A stretch of DNA of 64,000 bases from JAKIYB01 sp964590255 (GTDB lineage: Bacteria; Armatimonadota; Hebobacteria; CAIYQO01): positions 46,348-110,347 of the forward strand of contig CAZPYA010000001.1 of the NCBI GenBank assembly GCA_964590255.1, written 5' to 3'. Below, piece by piece: positions 17,171 to 27,024 of this stretch. The notes beneath the pieces are model-generated. The model did no database searches, had not been told where the DNA came from, and was given only the letters and a program-made list of their open reading frames with translations. Made by a program: the position numbers and the translations under genes. How positions within the stretch are numbered: position 1 is the stretch's first letter; the number at the start of each line of letters is the position of its first letter.

Positions 17171-18481
17171 ATGCGTCCTAGTGGTGTGACCGTCTGCTGG
17201 ATGGCGGTGGGAGGATTGTGCCTGCTGGCGGCGCCGGTGATGCCGGGGCTGTTCTGGATCGGCATCGGGCTCAATGGCCTGCTGGCGTTGCTACTGGTGA
17301 CGGACCTCTTCCTGCTGCGGCAGGCGGCGCAGCTCACCGCGCGGCGCGAGCATGAGGACATCCTCTCGCTGGGCGCGCAGAACCGCGTGACGCTGGTCGT
17401 CGAGAATCCCACCCCCTTCCCCTTCCGGCTGGCGCTGCGCGACGCGGCGCCCGACCAGAGCGAGTGCGACACCGCGCAGGCCGCCGGCGCGCTGCCCGCC
17501 TACGGGCAATTCTCCGCCAGTTATCACCTCACCCCGCTGCAGCGCGGCGCCTATCCCTTCGGGCCGCTGACGCTGCGGGTGAAGACGCCGATGGGGCTGT
17601 GGGTGGCCCAATACGCGCACGCGCCGGACGACACCATGCGCGTCTACCCGAACATCCAGCAGACGAAGCAGCAGCACCTGCTGACGCGCCAGCAGCGCGC
17701 GCGGCAGATGGGCCTGCGTTCGATGCGCCTGCGCGGGCAGGGGATGGAGTTCGAATCGCTGCGCGACTACCTGCCCGATGACGAGCTGCGCCGGGTGGAC
17801 TGGAAAGCCAGCGCCCGCCGCGGCAGCCTGGTGACCCGCGAGTATGACGTGGAGCGCAGCCAGCAAATCATGATCGTCCTCGACATGGGCCGCGCCATGG
17901 CCAGCCACCTGGACTACATGACAAAGCTGGACCACGCCATCAACGCCGCCGTGCTGCTCACCTACGTGGCCGGGCAGTCGCAGGACCGCGTGGGCATCAT
18001 GGCCTTCGCCGACGACATCCTCACCTTCATGCCCCCGGGCAAAGGCGCCGGGCAATTGCCGGTAGTGCTTGACCAGCTTTACCCGCTGCAGCCGCGCCAG
18101 GTGGAGTCCGACTACCGCGGCGCTTTCACCTATCTGGCGCACCACGTGCGCAAGCGCTCGCTCATCCTCATCTTCACCGACCTCATCGACCCCGATTCCT
18201 CCAAACGGCTCATCGACAGCCTGGCGCTGCTGCACCCGCAGCACCTGGTGCTGTGCATCGCGCTCAGCGACTACGAGCTGCGCGGCATCGTCCACGGCGT
18301 GCCGGCGAATCAGACCGGCATGTTCCAGCAAGCGGTGGCCATCTCGGTGATGGAAGATCGCCAGCTCGCCCTCGCCACCCTCCACCGCCGCGGCATCCTC
18401 ACCGTCGACGCCGCCCCCAGCGACCTCGCCGTGGCCGTCGTGAATCGTTACCTGGCGGTGAAGCGGGAGGGGCGGGTGTAA
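17171..18481 (+). CDS. DUF58 domain protein
   Basis: 436 residues from ATG 17171, which has GGAGG six bases upstream; ATG 17165 is in frame but touches the site. Two N-terminal membrane helices (about 8-52), a beta-sandwich segment, then the DUF58 core MEFESLRDYLPDDELRRVDW and KASARRGSLVTREYDVERSQ, followed by a von Willebrand A-like fold (MIVLDMGRAM, FTDLIDP). Members usually sit next to a MoxR ATPase and a transglutaminase-like protein and act in envelope chaperone-type complexes. Neither partner is adjacent, which is unusual. The sulfatase starts 64 bp downstream, so co-transcription is possible but not implied. Confidence 0.88.
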   Translation: MRPSGVTVCWMAVGGLCLLAAPVMPGLFWIGIGLNGLLALLLVTDLFLLRQAAQLTARREHEDILSLGAQNRVTLVVENPTPFPFRLALRDAAPDQSECDTAQAAGALPAYGQFSASYHLTPLQRGAYPFGPLTLRVKTPMGLWVAQYAHAPDDTMRVYPNIQQTKQQHLLTRQQRARQMGLRSMRLRGQGMEFESLRDYLPDDELRRVDWKASARRGSLVTREYDVERSQQIMIVLDMGRAMASHLDYMTKLDHAINAAVLLTYVAGQSQDRVGIMAFADDILTFMPPGKGAGQLPVVLDQLYPLQPRQVESDYRGAFTYLAHHVRKRSLILIFTDLIDPDSSKRLIDSLALLHPQHLVLCIALSDYELRGIVHGVPANQTGMFQQAVAISVMEDRQLALATLHRRGILTVDAAPSDLAVAVVNRYLAVKREGRV

Positions 18482-18545
18482 GGGGGGCAACCCCGCAAGG
18501 TATCTCACCCACCTCCGCCGAACTACTTCCCCAGAGGTTTCCACC

Positions 18546-19949
18546 ATGCCTAGACCGAACATCATCTTCATACTCATGGATGACATGGGGTGGCGCGATT
18601 TGTGCTGCACGGGCAGCGATTTTTACGAGACGCCGCACATCGACCGGCTGGCGGACGAGGGGATGCGCTTCACCGACGCGTATGCGGCGTGTCCGGTCTG
18701 CTCGCCGTCGCGGGCGAGCATTCTTACCGGGAAATACCCGGCGCGGGTGGGCATCACCGATTGGATCGACTGGGGCAACTGGATTCACCCGTCGCGGGGG
18801 CGGGTCATCGACGTGCCGTATTTGCGCGAGCTGCCCACAGCGGAATTCACCCTCGCGGCGGCGCTGCGCGACGGCGGCTACCAGACCTGGCACGTGGGCA
18901 AGTGGCACCTGGGCGGGCCGGAGCACTCGCCGCTGGCCTTCGGCTTCGACGTGAACGTGGGTGGCAGCGACAAGGGCTGCCCGGAACACGGGTATTTCGC
19001 GCCGTGGAAGCTGCCGAACCTGCCCGAGAGTCCGGACGGCACCTACCTGACCGACCGCATTACCGACGAGGCCATCGCGCTCATTCGCGCCAGCGACGGC
19101 CGCCCCTTCTTCCTCAACTGGTGCCACTACGCGGTGCATACGCCCATCCAGGCGCCCGCCGACCTCGTCGCAAAGTATGCAGCGAAGGCGCGGGCGCTGG
19201 GCATCGATCAGGACGCCGCCATCGAGGCGGGCGAGTTCTTCCCCTGCGAGCACAAGCGTACCCAGCGCGTGCAGCGGCGGAAGATTCAATCCGATCCTGT
19301 CTATGCGGCGATGATCGAGAACCTGGACACGAACGTCGGTCGCCTGCTGGCCGCGCTGGCCGAGACCGGGCAGTTGGAGAACACCCTCATCATCTTCACC
19401 TCGGACAACGGCGGGCTGGCCACCTCGGAAGGCTCGCCCACCAGCAACCTGCCGCTGGCCGAGGGCAAGGGATGGATGTATGAGGGCGGCACGCGCGAGC
19501 CGCTGCTGGTGCGCTGGCCTGGCGTGGTCGCTCCCGGCAGCGCCTGCGCCACCCCCGTCACCAGCCCGGATTTCTACCCCACGCTGCTCGATGCCGCCGG
19601 CCTGCCGCGCCGGCCGGAGCAGCACGTGGACGGCGTCGGCGTGCTGCCGCTGCTGCGCGGCGAGGCGATGGCACGCGGCCCCATCTTCTGGCACTACCCG
19701 CACTACGGCAACCAGGGCGGCACCCCCGGCTCCTCCGTGCGCGACGGCGACTGGAAGCTCATCGAGTTCTTCGAAGACGGCCGCCTGGAACTCTATCACC
19801 TCGGCGACGACCCCGCCGAAACCCGCAACCACGCCGCCGACAACCCCGCCGTTACCCAGCGCCTCCACGCCGAACTCGTCGCCTGGCGCGCCTCCATCGA
19901 AGCCCTTATCCCCCAGCGGAACCCGGAATGGGTGGAGACAACGAGCTGA
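18546..19949 (+). CDS. Type I sulfatase (arylsulfatase family)
   Basis: 467 residues. Asp12 and Asp13 (MDDMGW) are the N-terminal metal ligands. CSPSRASILTG contains the sulfatase signature C-x-P-S-R, with Cys52 expected to be converted to formylglycine by an anaerobic or aerobic maturase. HVGKWHLGG and FTSDNGG supply further conserved active-site residues. No signal peptide is visible, so either it is cytoplasmic or the true start differs; AGAGG lies at a usual distance upstream of ATG 18546. It would release sulfate from sulfated glycans and fits the glycan-degrading neighbourhood. No maturase gene is in the window. Confidence 0.93.
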   Translation: MPRPNIIFILMDDMGWRDLCCTGSDFYETPHIDRLADEGMRFTDAYAACPVCSPSRASILTGKYPARVGITDWIDWGNWIHPSRGRVIDVPYLRELPTAEFTLAAALRDGGYQTWHVGKWHLGGPEHSPLAFGFDVNVGGSDKGCPEHGYFAPWKLPNLPESPDGTYLTDRITDEAIALIRASDGRPFFLNWCHYAVHTPIQAPADLVAKYAAKARALGIDQDAAIEAGEFFPCEHKRTQRVQRRKIQSDPVYAAMIENLDTNVGRLLAALAETGQLENTLIIFTSDNGGLATSEGSPTSNLPLAEGKGWMYEGGTREPLLVRWPGVVAPGSACATPVTSPDFYPTLLDAAGLPRRPEQHVDGVGVLPLLRGEAMARGPIFWHYPHYGNQGGTPGSSVRDGDWKLIEFFEDGRLELYHLGDDPAETRNHAADNPAVTQRLHAELVAWRASIEALIPQRNPEWVETTS

Positions 19950-20356
19950 AACGGTGACTACCCCCCCCCGGGGCTACTCCAAATGCGTCATGATATGGCA
20001 AGCGCTTTCCTGCTCATCGGCCCCCACCCCCTCCCCCGCTCCGCTGCGCTGCGCAAGGGAGGGGGGAGCCGGTTCCCAGCGCGCTGCCCTGGGCTATGGA
20101 ATTCGGCGATTTCGCCGCTACGCAGCAAGCGGCGCCGCTACTGAGAACGGCCACGATCGGTTGCTTCCTCATTAACTCACCCATTGTCCCTATCCCGGCA
20201 CATCGCCGTCCAGGGAAAACGCACGCCTGCGCCTCGTTCGGCGAGTTTTTCAGACAGGGGTGTCGCGTAACCGACCATGCACGCGGGCGGTTCCTCGTAT
20301 CCTGTGGGTAAGCGCCGGGCCGCGGTCGTGGTCGGCGCACCTGTAAGGAGGAGGGG
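19950..20356. other. Intergenic region with repeat B
   Basis: About 400 bp. The repeat-B element occupies 20018-20072. The remaining 280 bp before the gene at 20357 hold no frame I trust. A strong AGGAGGAGGGG site marks the right edge. A structured leader is possible but I recognise no riboswitch class. Confidence 0.4.
20018..20072. repeat. Repeat family B, GCTGCGCTGCGC variant
   Basis: CGGCCCCCACCCCCTCCCCC and a G-rich arm (AAGGGAGGGGGGAGCCG) flank CTCCGCTGCGCTGCGC. The same internal variant occurs at 47615-47672 and, in part, at 30661-30778. Confidence 0.6.
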
Positions 20357-22060
20357 ATGATGCTCATGCGAGGATGGGGAATATTGGGCCTGCTGCTGCT
20401 GTGCTGCGGCATGGGTCTGGCGGCGGGGAACCTGGTGGTGACGGGGCAAACGGTGCTGACGCCGGCCAACGTGCCGGCCTGCGGCTACCGGTCCATCGCC
20501 GTGGCGCCGGGTGGGACGTTGACGATCCTGACGCCGGCGGGCACCACGCTGACGATCAATGTGCAGGAGTTCGTCGACATCGCCGGCACCGTGCGCGTGC
20601 TGAGCGTGGGCTGTCTGGCGCCGGTGAAACTGACGGCGAACGGCGGCGCGGTGATCTTCAACCTGCCGACAGGCGCCTTCACGGTGCAACCATCGGGGGC
20701 CGTCATCGCGTCGGTGCTGGATGGCGCCGGCATGCCGAAGGGTAACGGCGGCGCGGTGACGGTGAAGGCCGACAGCATCGGCGTGGGCGGGCTCATCAGT
20801 GCCAACGGCAACCCGGTGCTGAGCTGCGCGCGCGGCGGACTCATTGAGCTGAACGCGAAGGACGTAGTGACGGTGCTGAATCCGGACGTAAGCGTCACCG
20901 GTACGCTGGCGACGCTGTCCGCCTACGGCTACACCGGCGGCGTGGTGCGCCTGCTCACCTGCACCGGAGCGGTGACGCTGGCGGACACCTCGCTGGTGGA
21001 CGTGCGCGGCATGGTCGGGCTGGCCTTCACCGCCGCGTGCCCGTATAGCAATGCCTCGCTCATCGATATCGCCGCGGGCGACGGCGGGGTGACACTGGGC
21101 GGGTTCCGCGTCTACGGGGTCGAGAAGATCGCCACAGGCATCGGCCACCTGTATGCCGCCGCGCGCGGGCCGATCACGCTGAACGCGATTCCGGCGGCGC
21201 TGCTGGATGAGCAGTACCTGGCGGAGTATGCCGCGCACGCCGATACCACACTGGCGCTGCCGCGCGACCATTTCGCCGCAATTCTCTATACCGCCACCCA
21301 CCTGGGCGACGTGCTCGTCCGCGCGAATTTCAATGGCCCGCTGGAGATCAACGCATCCAACGCGGCGATTATCGAGGATGCCACGCTGGCGTCATGCCTC
21401 ACCGCGAAGGTGGGCGGTTATCTGATGCTGCTGGATGGCCGCGTGGTGAAGAGCGCCGCGATCCAGGTGTCGCGGCTGTATAACGACGGCTTCACGCTGC
21501 CGACCGGCGCCAGCGTCAGCGAAACCGGCAAGCCGGTGAGCTTTGCCAATGATACTTTCCAGCCGAACGAAGTCTACACCACGCCGTGTGGGCTGAAGCT
21601 GACCGGCGGCAGCATCGGCGCGGGGGCCTACATCGGCTGCGAAGGCCCGCTGAAGATGACCGGCACCGACGTGGGCGCCGACGCCATCCTGGAAGCCGGC
21701 CGGCCGTGGGCATACGACTTCGCGCGCAACCTGCCGTGCGAGACGACGGTATTCGACCTGACCGGCGGCAAGATGGGCGACAACGTGACGATCACTGTCA
21801 GCCGCCCGCCGGATTATCCCACCAGTAAAGCGCTGGCGGCGTCCATCACCGGCACGAAGTTCGGCACGTCGCTGGAACTGCGCCTGCCCGGCAGCCTGAA
21901 AGCCACCGGCCTCACCGCCGGCGACACGTGCGACCTGTGGATCAATGGCGACCTGAAATTGACCGGCGGCACCTTCGGCAGCGGCTGCATCCATTACACC
22001 GGCACCATGAAGTGCACCGGCACGAAGGATGGGCAGATTACCTATACGAACAGTTTCTAG
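20357..22060 (+). CDS. Exported repetitive beta-rich protein, unknown
   Basis: 567 residues with a very strong ribosome binding site (AGGAGGAGGGG). Sec signal peptide ending near GMGLAAGN. The rest is Gly/Thr/Val-rich with short irregular repeats such as GTLTILTPAGTTLTINV, GGAVTVKADSIGVGGLI, and later paired units LKLTGGSIGAG, LKMTGTDVGAD and LKLTGGTFGSG. This pattern predicts a parallel beta-helix or solenoid. I recognise no catalytic motif, so it may be a surface or matrix protein rather than an enzyme. A regular scatter of cysteines (CGYR, SVGCLA, SCARG, LTCTG, AACPYS) is notable for an exported protein. A hairpin terminator lies at 22185. Confidence 0.75.
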   Translation: MMLMRGWGILGLLLLCCGMGLAAGNLVVTGQTVLTPANVPACGYRSIAVAPGGTLTILTPAGTTLTINVQEFVDIAGTVRVLSVGCLAPVKLTANGGAVIFNLPTGAFTVQPSGAVIASVLDGAGMPKGNGGAVTVKADSIGVGGLISANGNPVLSCARGGLIELNAKDVVTVLNPDVSVTGTLATLSAYGYTGGVVRLLTCTGAVTLADTSLVDVRGMVGLAFTAACPYSNASLIDIAAGDGGVTLGGFRVYGVEKIATGIGHLYAAARGPITLNAIPAALLDEQYLAEYAAHADTTLALPRDHFAAILYTATHLGDVLVRANFNGPLEINASNAAIIEDATLASCLTAKVGGYLMLLDGRVVKSAAIQVSRLYNDGFTLPTGASVSETGKPVSFANDTFQPNEVYTTPCGLKLTGGSIGAGAYIGCEGPLKMTGTDVGADAILEAGRPWAYDFARNLPCETTVFDLTGGKMGDNVTITVSRPPDYPTSKALAASITGTKFGTSLELRLPGSLKATGLTAGDTCDLWINGDLKLTGGTFGSGCIHYTGTMKCTGTKDGQITYTNSF

Positions 22061-22119
22061 TACGTGAATACCATACACCTGTCATCTGTTGCGCGCTCCC
22101 GCGCGCGCCCTCACCCCTG

Positions 22120-22145
22120 CCCCTCTCCCAATACTGGGAGAGGGG
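22120..22145. repeat. Repeat family B, short hairpin
   Basis: CCCCTCTCCCA and TGGGAGAGGGG form an 11-bp perfect stem around ATAC; CCCTCACCCCTG precedes it, as in the copy at 14265. Confidence 0.6.
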
Positions 22146-22184
22146 GATGACAGATGCATGGCGGCGTTGTATTTGTGACAGCGA

Positions 22185-22220
22185 CGCCCCGTTCCCGGCC
22201 TGTGGGCGGGGAACGGGGCG
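22185..22220. terminator. GC-rich hairpin, terminator-like
   Basis: CGCCCCGTTCCC (22185-22196) pairs with GGGAACGGGGCG (22209-22220). No U-run follows. It is located between the convergent genes ending at 22060 and 22282, a typical place for a bidirectional terminator. Confidence 0.5.
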
Positions 22221-22260
22221 CGTTGCCATGCGGCTGGGACAGCCGCGCTCCCAGAGACGG

Positions 22261-22282
22261 GCGGATTGCAAATCCGCGCTCC
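22261..22282 (-). repeat. Dispersed repeat A, variant copy
   Basis: GCGGATT-GCA-AATCCGC followed by GCTCC. It differs from the copies at 2982 and 42881 only in the loop over the shared part. It ends exactly at the first base of the stop codon of the TPR gene. Confidence 0.65.
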
Positions 22283-23082
22283 TATTTTGGCAGTTTGGCC
22301 TGCAAGTCCACGAGGCGTTTGCGCTGGGCGTCGTCCTGCGGCGGGTTCGCCAGCGTCAGGTAGGCTTGCAGCGCGGCCACGGCGTCTGACCATTTTTCCA
22401 GCTTCTCCAGCGCCATGGAGCGGTAGAGGGCGGCAGTGGCGTCCTTCGGGTCCTTCTCCAGCGCTTTGGCGTAGGCGGCGTCGGCGTCGGCGTATTTCTT
22501 CGCCAGGAAGCAGGCGTTGCCCAACTCGCCGTACAGCGCGCCTTGATTCGGCGATTGCGCGATGACCGCTTTCAGCACCGGGATGGCCTTTTCCGGCTTG
22601 CCGGTATTGATAAAGGCGCGGCCGAGTAACTGCTGATACTTCACCGACTTGCCGAACTGCGCCTTGCGCATCGGGTCATCCAGCAGCAGCAGCGCCTGGT
22701 CGGCGCGCTTCACCTGCAGGTATGTTTGCGCCAGTCCGACCACCGGTTCTTCCACGCGGGGGTCCAGCCGGATGGTCAGCGCATAGAAGTGGCTGGCATC
22801 GACATATTTGCCGGTGGTGTAAAAAAGGTCGGCGATGCGGTCGAGGACCACCGTGTTGTCCGGCGCCTGCAGCCACGCCATCAGGTATTTGGACAGCGCC
22901 TTGGAGTAGTCCTTTTTCGCCATCAGCGCGTCGCCTTCGGCTTTGAATTCATCCGCCGTGGGCGTTTTTTCCTCCGGCTTCGCCGCCGCCGCCGGGGGTT
23001 TCTCCGCCGGCGCGGCTTCCTGCGCCCATGCCGGCATCACCATCCCCAGCGCGATCATCCCCACCAGTAACCAGCGCACCAT
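22282..23082 (-). CDS. Exported TPR-repeat protein
   Basis: 266 residues from ATG 23082, preceded by AGAGGGGGCAGG; an upstream in-frame start at 23115 lacks a site. The signal peptide ends near MPAWAQEA, followed by a Pro/Ala/Lys linker. From about residue 45 tandem helical pairs match TPRs: ALSKYLMAWLQAPDNTVVLD, ASHFYALTIRLDPRVEEPVV, AIPVLKAVIAQSPNQGALYG, ADAAYAKALEKDPKDATAAL. About six repeats. Likely a periplasmic scaffold. The downstream neighbour on the same strand is separated by repeats, so it is probably its own unit. Confidence 0.82.
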   Translation of the reverse strand: MVRWLLVGMIALGMVMPAWAQEAAPAEKPPAAAAKPEEKTPTADEFKAEGDALMAKKDYSKALSKYLMAWLQAPDNTVVLDRIADLFYTTGKYVDASHFYALTIRLDPRVEEPVVGLAQTYLQVKRADQALLLLDDPMRKAQFGKSVKYQQLLGRAFINTGKPEKAIPVLKAVIAQSPNQGALYGELGNACFLAKKYADADAAYAKALEKDPKDATAALYRSMALEKLEKWSDAVAALQAYLTLANPPQDDAQRKRLVDLQAKLPK

Positions 23083-23202
23083 TCGCCTGCCCCCTCTTCG
23101 TGGAATCCCTTTCACGATAACGCGGCCGGCGATAAGGCGGTGTCAGAAAAATCGGGCATGGGGTAGCGTTGTCGGATGGGGGATGCAAAACATCCCCTCC
23201 CG

Positions 23203-26200
23203 CTACTTCACCTCCATCCGCGCCCCCGCGGCCGGCAGCGCCGTGGTCACCTGTCCCCGGTCGTCCACCGTGCCGGCGGCCTTGCCGTTGATGGTCAGCG
23301 CGCGGCCGGCCCAGCCTTTCGGCAGGGTCAGTGTCGCGTCGCCTTTGCCCATGGCGGTGCCGGTGAGGGTTTGACCGGTCACGCGGAGGGCGATGGGCGC
23401 CGTCGACTGTACGGTGATGCCCCGGGCGGCGATGCGGCCGGGGGCGCAGAGCACGAGGGCGGTGTAGTCGGGATGCAGCTTGGCCAGGCCGACGGTGCCG
23501 TCGAAGGCCACGCCGCCGGCCGTCGTTTTGAACGGCTGGCGGCTGCAGAAGAGCTGGTCGGCGCGCGCGCCGATGGTGACGGTAATCGCTTTGCCGTCTT
23601 TACTGCTGGTGTAGGTCGGCTGCACCTCGTAGCGCCCGCGCGGGTAGAGCACGACGGCGAAGCCGCCGTTGCCCGGGGTGTTTTTCAGGTGCGCGGCAAT
23701 CTGGTACTCGCGGCCGTCCTTGAAATCGGCGCGGGCCGGCCCGCGCTGGGTGTGCCACCATTCGCGCGACTGGATTGCCGGCTTCTTCGGCCAGGCGACA
23801 TACATGTCGAGATCCAGGCTATACTGCCCTTTCCAGCGCACCAGGTCGCCGGCGATCTGCTGGGAATCCGCCAGGCACCAGAAATTCGCCTGCGGGGTTA
23901 ACTCGGCCTGCCCGTCCAGGTCGTCGGCGATGAGGAAGTAGTTCGGCCCCTGCAGGTCCGCGTCTTTAATAAACAGGTAGCGGCGCTGCCACTCGTGCGG
24001 GCGCGCCAGCCGCAACCGGCGGAACTCGCTGAAGGACGCCCACGCCTGCGGGTTATCGGATTCCTCGCGGTCGAACCACGGCCAGAGCATGAATTCCATC
24101 AGCGGGATGGACGCCTGCGCGTAGTCCGCCTCCGGGCTGAAGGCCTGCGCGCGCATCTCGCCGCCCAGCTCCTTGTAGCCGTCGGCGGCCTTCGTCCGGG
24201 TGTCCGCGTCACGGTCGAACAGCGTGTGCGGCTCATACTGGTGATCGATCCACCCCAGCTTGTTCACCGTATAGAAGCACCCCGTGTCGCGCCCCGGGCA
24301 TGGCGTCTTGTGCGTGTGCTCCGCCACGTTCCAGGTGAGGGTGTTGTGCCAGATGCTCTGCCAGCAATTGGGTGAATACATCGAGCTGAAGTCCATCATC
24401 AGCGGCACGCCCTTGGCGTAGAGCAGGAAGGCTCCGACGTCGCGGTCGTAGTGGTCATACCCCTGGTTGCCCACATGGATGGCCATGTAGGTCTCATCCT
24501 CGCGCGGGAAGCCGTTGCGCAAAATCGTCATGCTGCCCGGGTAGACAATGCTGTTACACTCGGGCTGGCGCTCGTCAAAATCCTCGTGCATGTAGTAGAT
24601 GCCGTCCATGAACCCACCCAGCTCGATGCCGGCGCGCTTCCACATCCAGTAGGCTTCGCCGCCCAGCTTGCGGTCGGTCAGGTTCATCAACAGCGCGTAT
24701 TTGCCGATGTTGCTGTCCGGTTCCAGCATCGTATGGCCGATGGTGGGCAGCAGGCGCAGGTATTGCGCGCGCGGCTCCGGCGGGGTCATGCGGTCGATCA
24801 TCAGCCGGGTGAAGTTCGCCAGCCGCGGATATTTTTTCTGGATGGGCGGGATAGCGCCGGCGTAGTAGAGCGGCAGCGCCATATTCATCAGCGGGTCGGC
24901 CTGGGTGCCGGTGTAGTGTGGACCGCTGATGCTGGAGCCGTCCTCCGCCCACACATTCTGCACCAGCACGTCTACCACTTCCACCGCCAGCGCCAGCCAC
25001 GGTTGGGCATCGGGGTTGTCGGAGAGCGTGCAGGCCGTCGCCGCCTGGGCGCCGCGCATGTTCACCGGCATGTTTGCCGAGCCCCAGCCCACGCCGTTGC
25101 GACGCGGCGGCAGGAAGCTCGGGTCGTATAGCATGTGCGCGCAGAAGGCAAAATGCGCTTTCAGCGTCGCCTTGTCCGCCTCGCTGATCTCCGGCATGCC
25201 CATGATCAGGTCGAACTGCGCGGAATATTCCTGCATCCACCAGGGGAACTGGTTGATGTTCAGCCCCACGTTGTGCGCGTTGTAGCCCCAGTCGAAGACG
25301 CCGCTGATGAAGGTATTCAGGTTGCGCATCAAGTCGGCGTAGCTGTCCTGCGCGTGCTTTGCGTTGCTGCTCAGGATGTAGCGGTTGATCGGTTTGTACT
25401 GCAGCGCTTTTGCGCGGTTGAGCAGCGTCTGGCTGGAGCGGATGCGGTGCAACACCGCCGGCAGACCGCCTTCCTTGATGAAGAGCGAGGGGTACGTCTT
25501 CTTCGCCGGCCATTCCAGCGCCCAGTCTTTCACCACGTCCAGCGGACGGTTGCCGTATTTCGCGCGCAGCCGCAGCGCCTGCGAGCTGCCCTTCTGGAAA
25601 CCATGCTTCACCACCTTGCCATCCTGCACGTCGTCCTGCGGCGCGGCCTCGGGCATGCGCAGGGTGACGAGGCCCCACGACCGCCGCCCCAGGTGCAGCG
25701 GCGCCTTGAGGATGAGGTCGGGCTGCGCCGTGCTGTAGACGCGCAGTTCGGCGGTGCTGGTGTGCTGGTTGATGGCGGTGCTGGTGCGCGGCAGCATGTC
25801 CGGATGCACCCAGTCCACCGGGCGCAGGGGAATCACCCCCAGCGCGTCGCTCAGCGGGTCTTCCGCCCGCCACAGCAGGTAGCTCAGGCCCAGGTCGGGC
25901 TGGTTGCCGTGGTAGGAATTGATGTCGATCTCGAACTGCGTTGCCTTGTATGTCAGCGAGTAATCGGTCTCCACGTCGAGCTGCATGATGCCGGAGCCGG
26001 TGCGCTTTTCCGGCTGCGAGGCGTTGTGGCCGAACCAGCGCGCTTTCGTCGGGCGCAGACCGTCATACAGCGAGAAGCAGAAGTTGCTCTCGGCGTCGTG
26101 CGGGCGCCACGCCCACCAGTCCCAACTGATTTCGTCGGCGCGATCCTTTGGCGTCCAGAAACGATAGACTTTCGGGTCGCCCAGCGCGAACGTCTCGTCC

Positions 26201-26874
26201 ACCTGGATCAACTCCTGGCGGGCGGCGACGCGCACGGCGCCCTCGTAAATATCCTGCCCCGCGCCGCGGTAGCCGTCGAAAGCATAACGGAAGCCCACCG
26301 TCACGAAGACCGGCCCCTGTTCCAGCACCCACGCCTTCGCCGAACGGCATGTGTGCGGCGTCTCGAACCAGCCGCGCCCGCCCCACGCGCCGCTGCGCTG
26401 GCGGATGGCGGTGAGGAAGGACGGCGTCTGCGCGGCGGCGACCGGCGGGTCGAAGGTCTTCTCCATAAGATTGAAGCGCGCGCCGGTGCGGTCAGTGGTC
26501 ACCTCCAGCACATCGCCGGCGCGAGTCACCCGCAGGTCGCTTGCACCGGTCGGTTTGCCGGGCTGCAGGGTAAGTTGCTGCACGCTATTCGGTGTCAGCG
26601 TCGTCACCAGCCACAGCGTCGCCGCCCGCAGCGAGCCGTCCGGCCAGGTCGTCACGCCGGCAAGCTGCCCCGGCGCCTCCGTCCCGTCGATGAACAGCCG
26701 CGCCGTGCCGCCCGGAAACGCCCCCTGGGCGAAGGTCAGGTCGTAATGCAGCAGCTCATCCGCCCATGCCTTGCCCACGTATTCCTTCAGGCGAATAGTG
26801 TCGCCGGCGGCGTAAGGCAGGGCGAAGGCTATGCCGGCGCAGAGCAACAGCAGGATGCAGAACAGATTGCGCAT
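23203..26874 (-). CDS. Very large exported protein, heparinase II/III- or rhamnogalacturonan-lyase-like
   Basis: 1223 residues from ATG 26874, which has AGGAG seven bases upstream and begins a clear signal peptide (MRNLFCILLLLCAGIAFA); the frame is open further upstream but without a signal peptide. Residues about 20-330 have the RIFT-barrel pattern of PcRGLX/YetA-like proteins (TTWPDGSLRAATLWLVTT). A central helical part (about 480-800, with HFAFCAHMLYDPSFLPPRRN) looks like an alpha/alpha toroid. Residues about 830-1130 resemble heparinase-type beta-sandwich sequence (GNQGYDHYDRDVGAFLLYA, LIADDLDGQAELTPQANFW). I infer an eliminase of acidic polysaccharides. It is divergent from the next gene across 150 bp, so the two may share regulation. 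Confidence 0.65.
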   Translation of the reverse strand: MRNLFCILLLLCAGIAFALPYAAGDTIRLKEYVGKAWADELLHYDLTFAQGAFPGGTARLFIDGTEAPGQLAGVTTWPDGSLRAATLWLVTTLTPNSVQQLTLQPGKPTGASDLRVTRAGDVLEVTTDRTGARFNLMEKTFDPPVAAAQTPSFLTAIRQRSGAWGGRGWFETPHTCRSAKAWVLEQGPVFVTVGFRYAFDGYRGAGQDIYEGAVRVAARQELIQVDETFALGDPKVYRFWTPKDRADEISWDWWAWRPHDAESNFCFSLYDGLRPTKARWFGHNASQPEKRTGSGIMQLDVETDYSLTYKATQFEIDINSYHGNQPDLGLSYLLWRAEDPLSDALGVIPLRPVDWVHPDMLPRTSTAINQHTSTAELRVYSTAQPDLILKAPLHLGRRSWGLVTLRMPEAAPQDDVQDGKVVKHGFQKGSSQALRLRAKYGNRPLDVVKDWALEWPAKKTYPSLFIKEGGLPAVLHRIRSSQTLLNRAKALQYKPINRYILSSNAKHAQDSYADLMRNLNTFISGVFDWGYNAHNVGLNINQFPWWMQEYSAQFDLIMGMPEISEADKATLKAHFAFCAHMLYDPSFLPPRRNGVGWGSANMPVNMRGAQAATACTLSDNPDAQPWLALAVEVVDVLVQNVWAEDGSSISGPHYTGTQADPLMNMALPLYYAGAIPPIQKKYPRLANFTRLMIDRMTPPEPRAQYLRLLPTIGHTMLEPDSNIGKYALLMNLTDRKLGGEAYWMWKRAGIELGGFMDGIYYMHEDFDERQPECNSIVYPGSMTILRNGFPREDETYMAIHVGNQGYDHYDRDVGAFLLYAKGVPLMMDFSSMYSPNCWQSIWHNTLTWNVAEHTHKTPCPGRDTGCFYTVNKLGWIDHQYEPHTLFDRDADTRTKAADGYKELGGEMRAQAFSPEADYAQASIPLMEFMLWPWFDREESDNPQAWASFSEFRRLRLARPHEWQRRYLFIKDADLQGPNYFLIADDLDGQAELTPQANFWCLADSQQIAGDLVRWKGQYSLDLDMYVAWPKKPAIQSREWWHTQRGPARADFKDGREYQIAAHLKNTPGNGGFAVVLYPRGRYEVQPTYTSSKDGKAITVTIGARADQLFCSRQPFKTTAGGVAFDGTVGLAKLHPDYTALVLCAPGRIAARGITVQSTAPIALRVTGQTLTGTAMGKGDATLTLPKGWAGRALTINGKAAGTVDDRGQVTTALPAAGARMEVK

Positions 26875-27024
26875 GAATGTCTCCTGTCGAGGGTCGATGC
26901 GATATTGGACACCGGATGGCTGAAGTCGATGCCCCTGCCGTTCCTTTTCGGCCGTCACGGCGGGAATCCTTTCGTGGGACAAATCCCCGTCGCCGGTGTC
27001 AAAAGCCGGTAAGAGGTGACACCC

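Noticed and set aside
25135..27012. A 625-codon plus-strand frame
   Set aside because: Shadow of the large minus-strand exported protein; no signal peptide, no domain, Arg/Val-rich.
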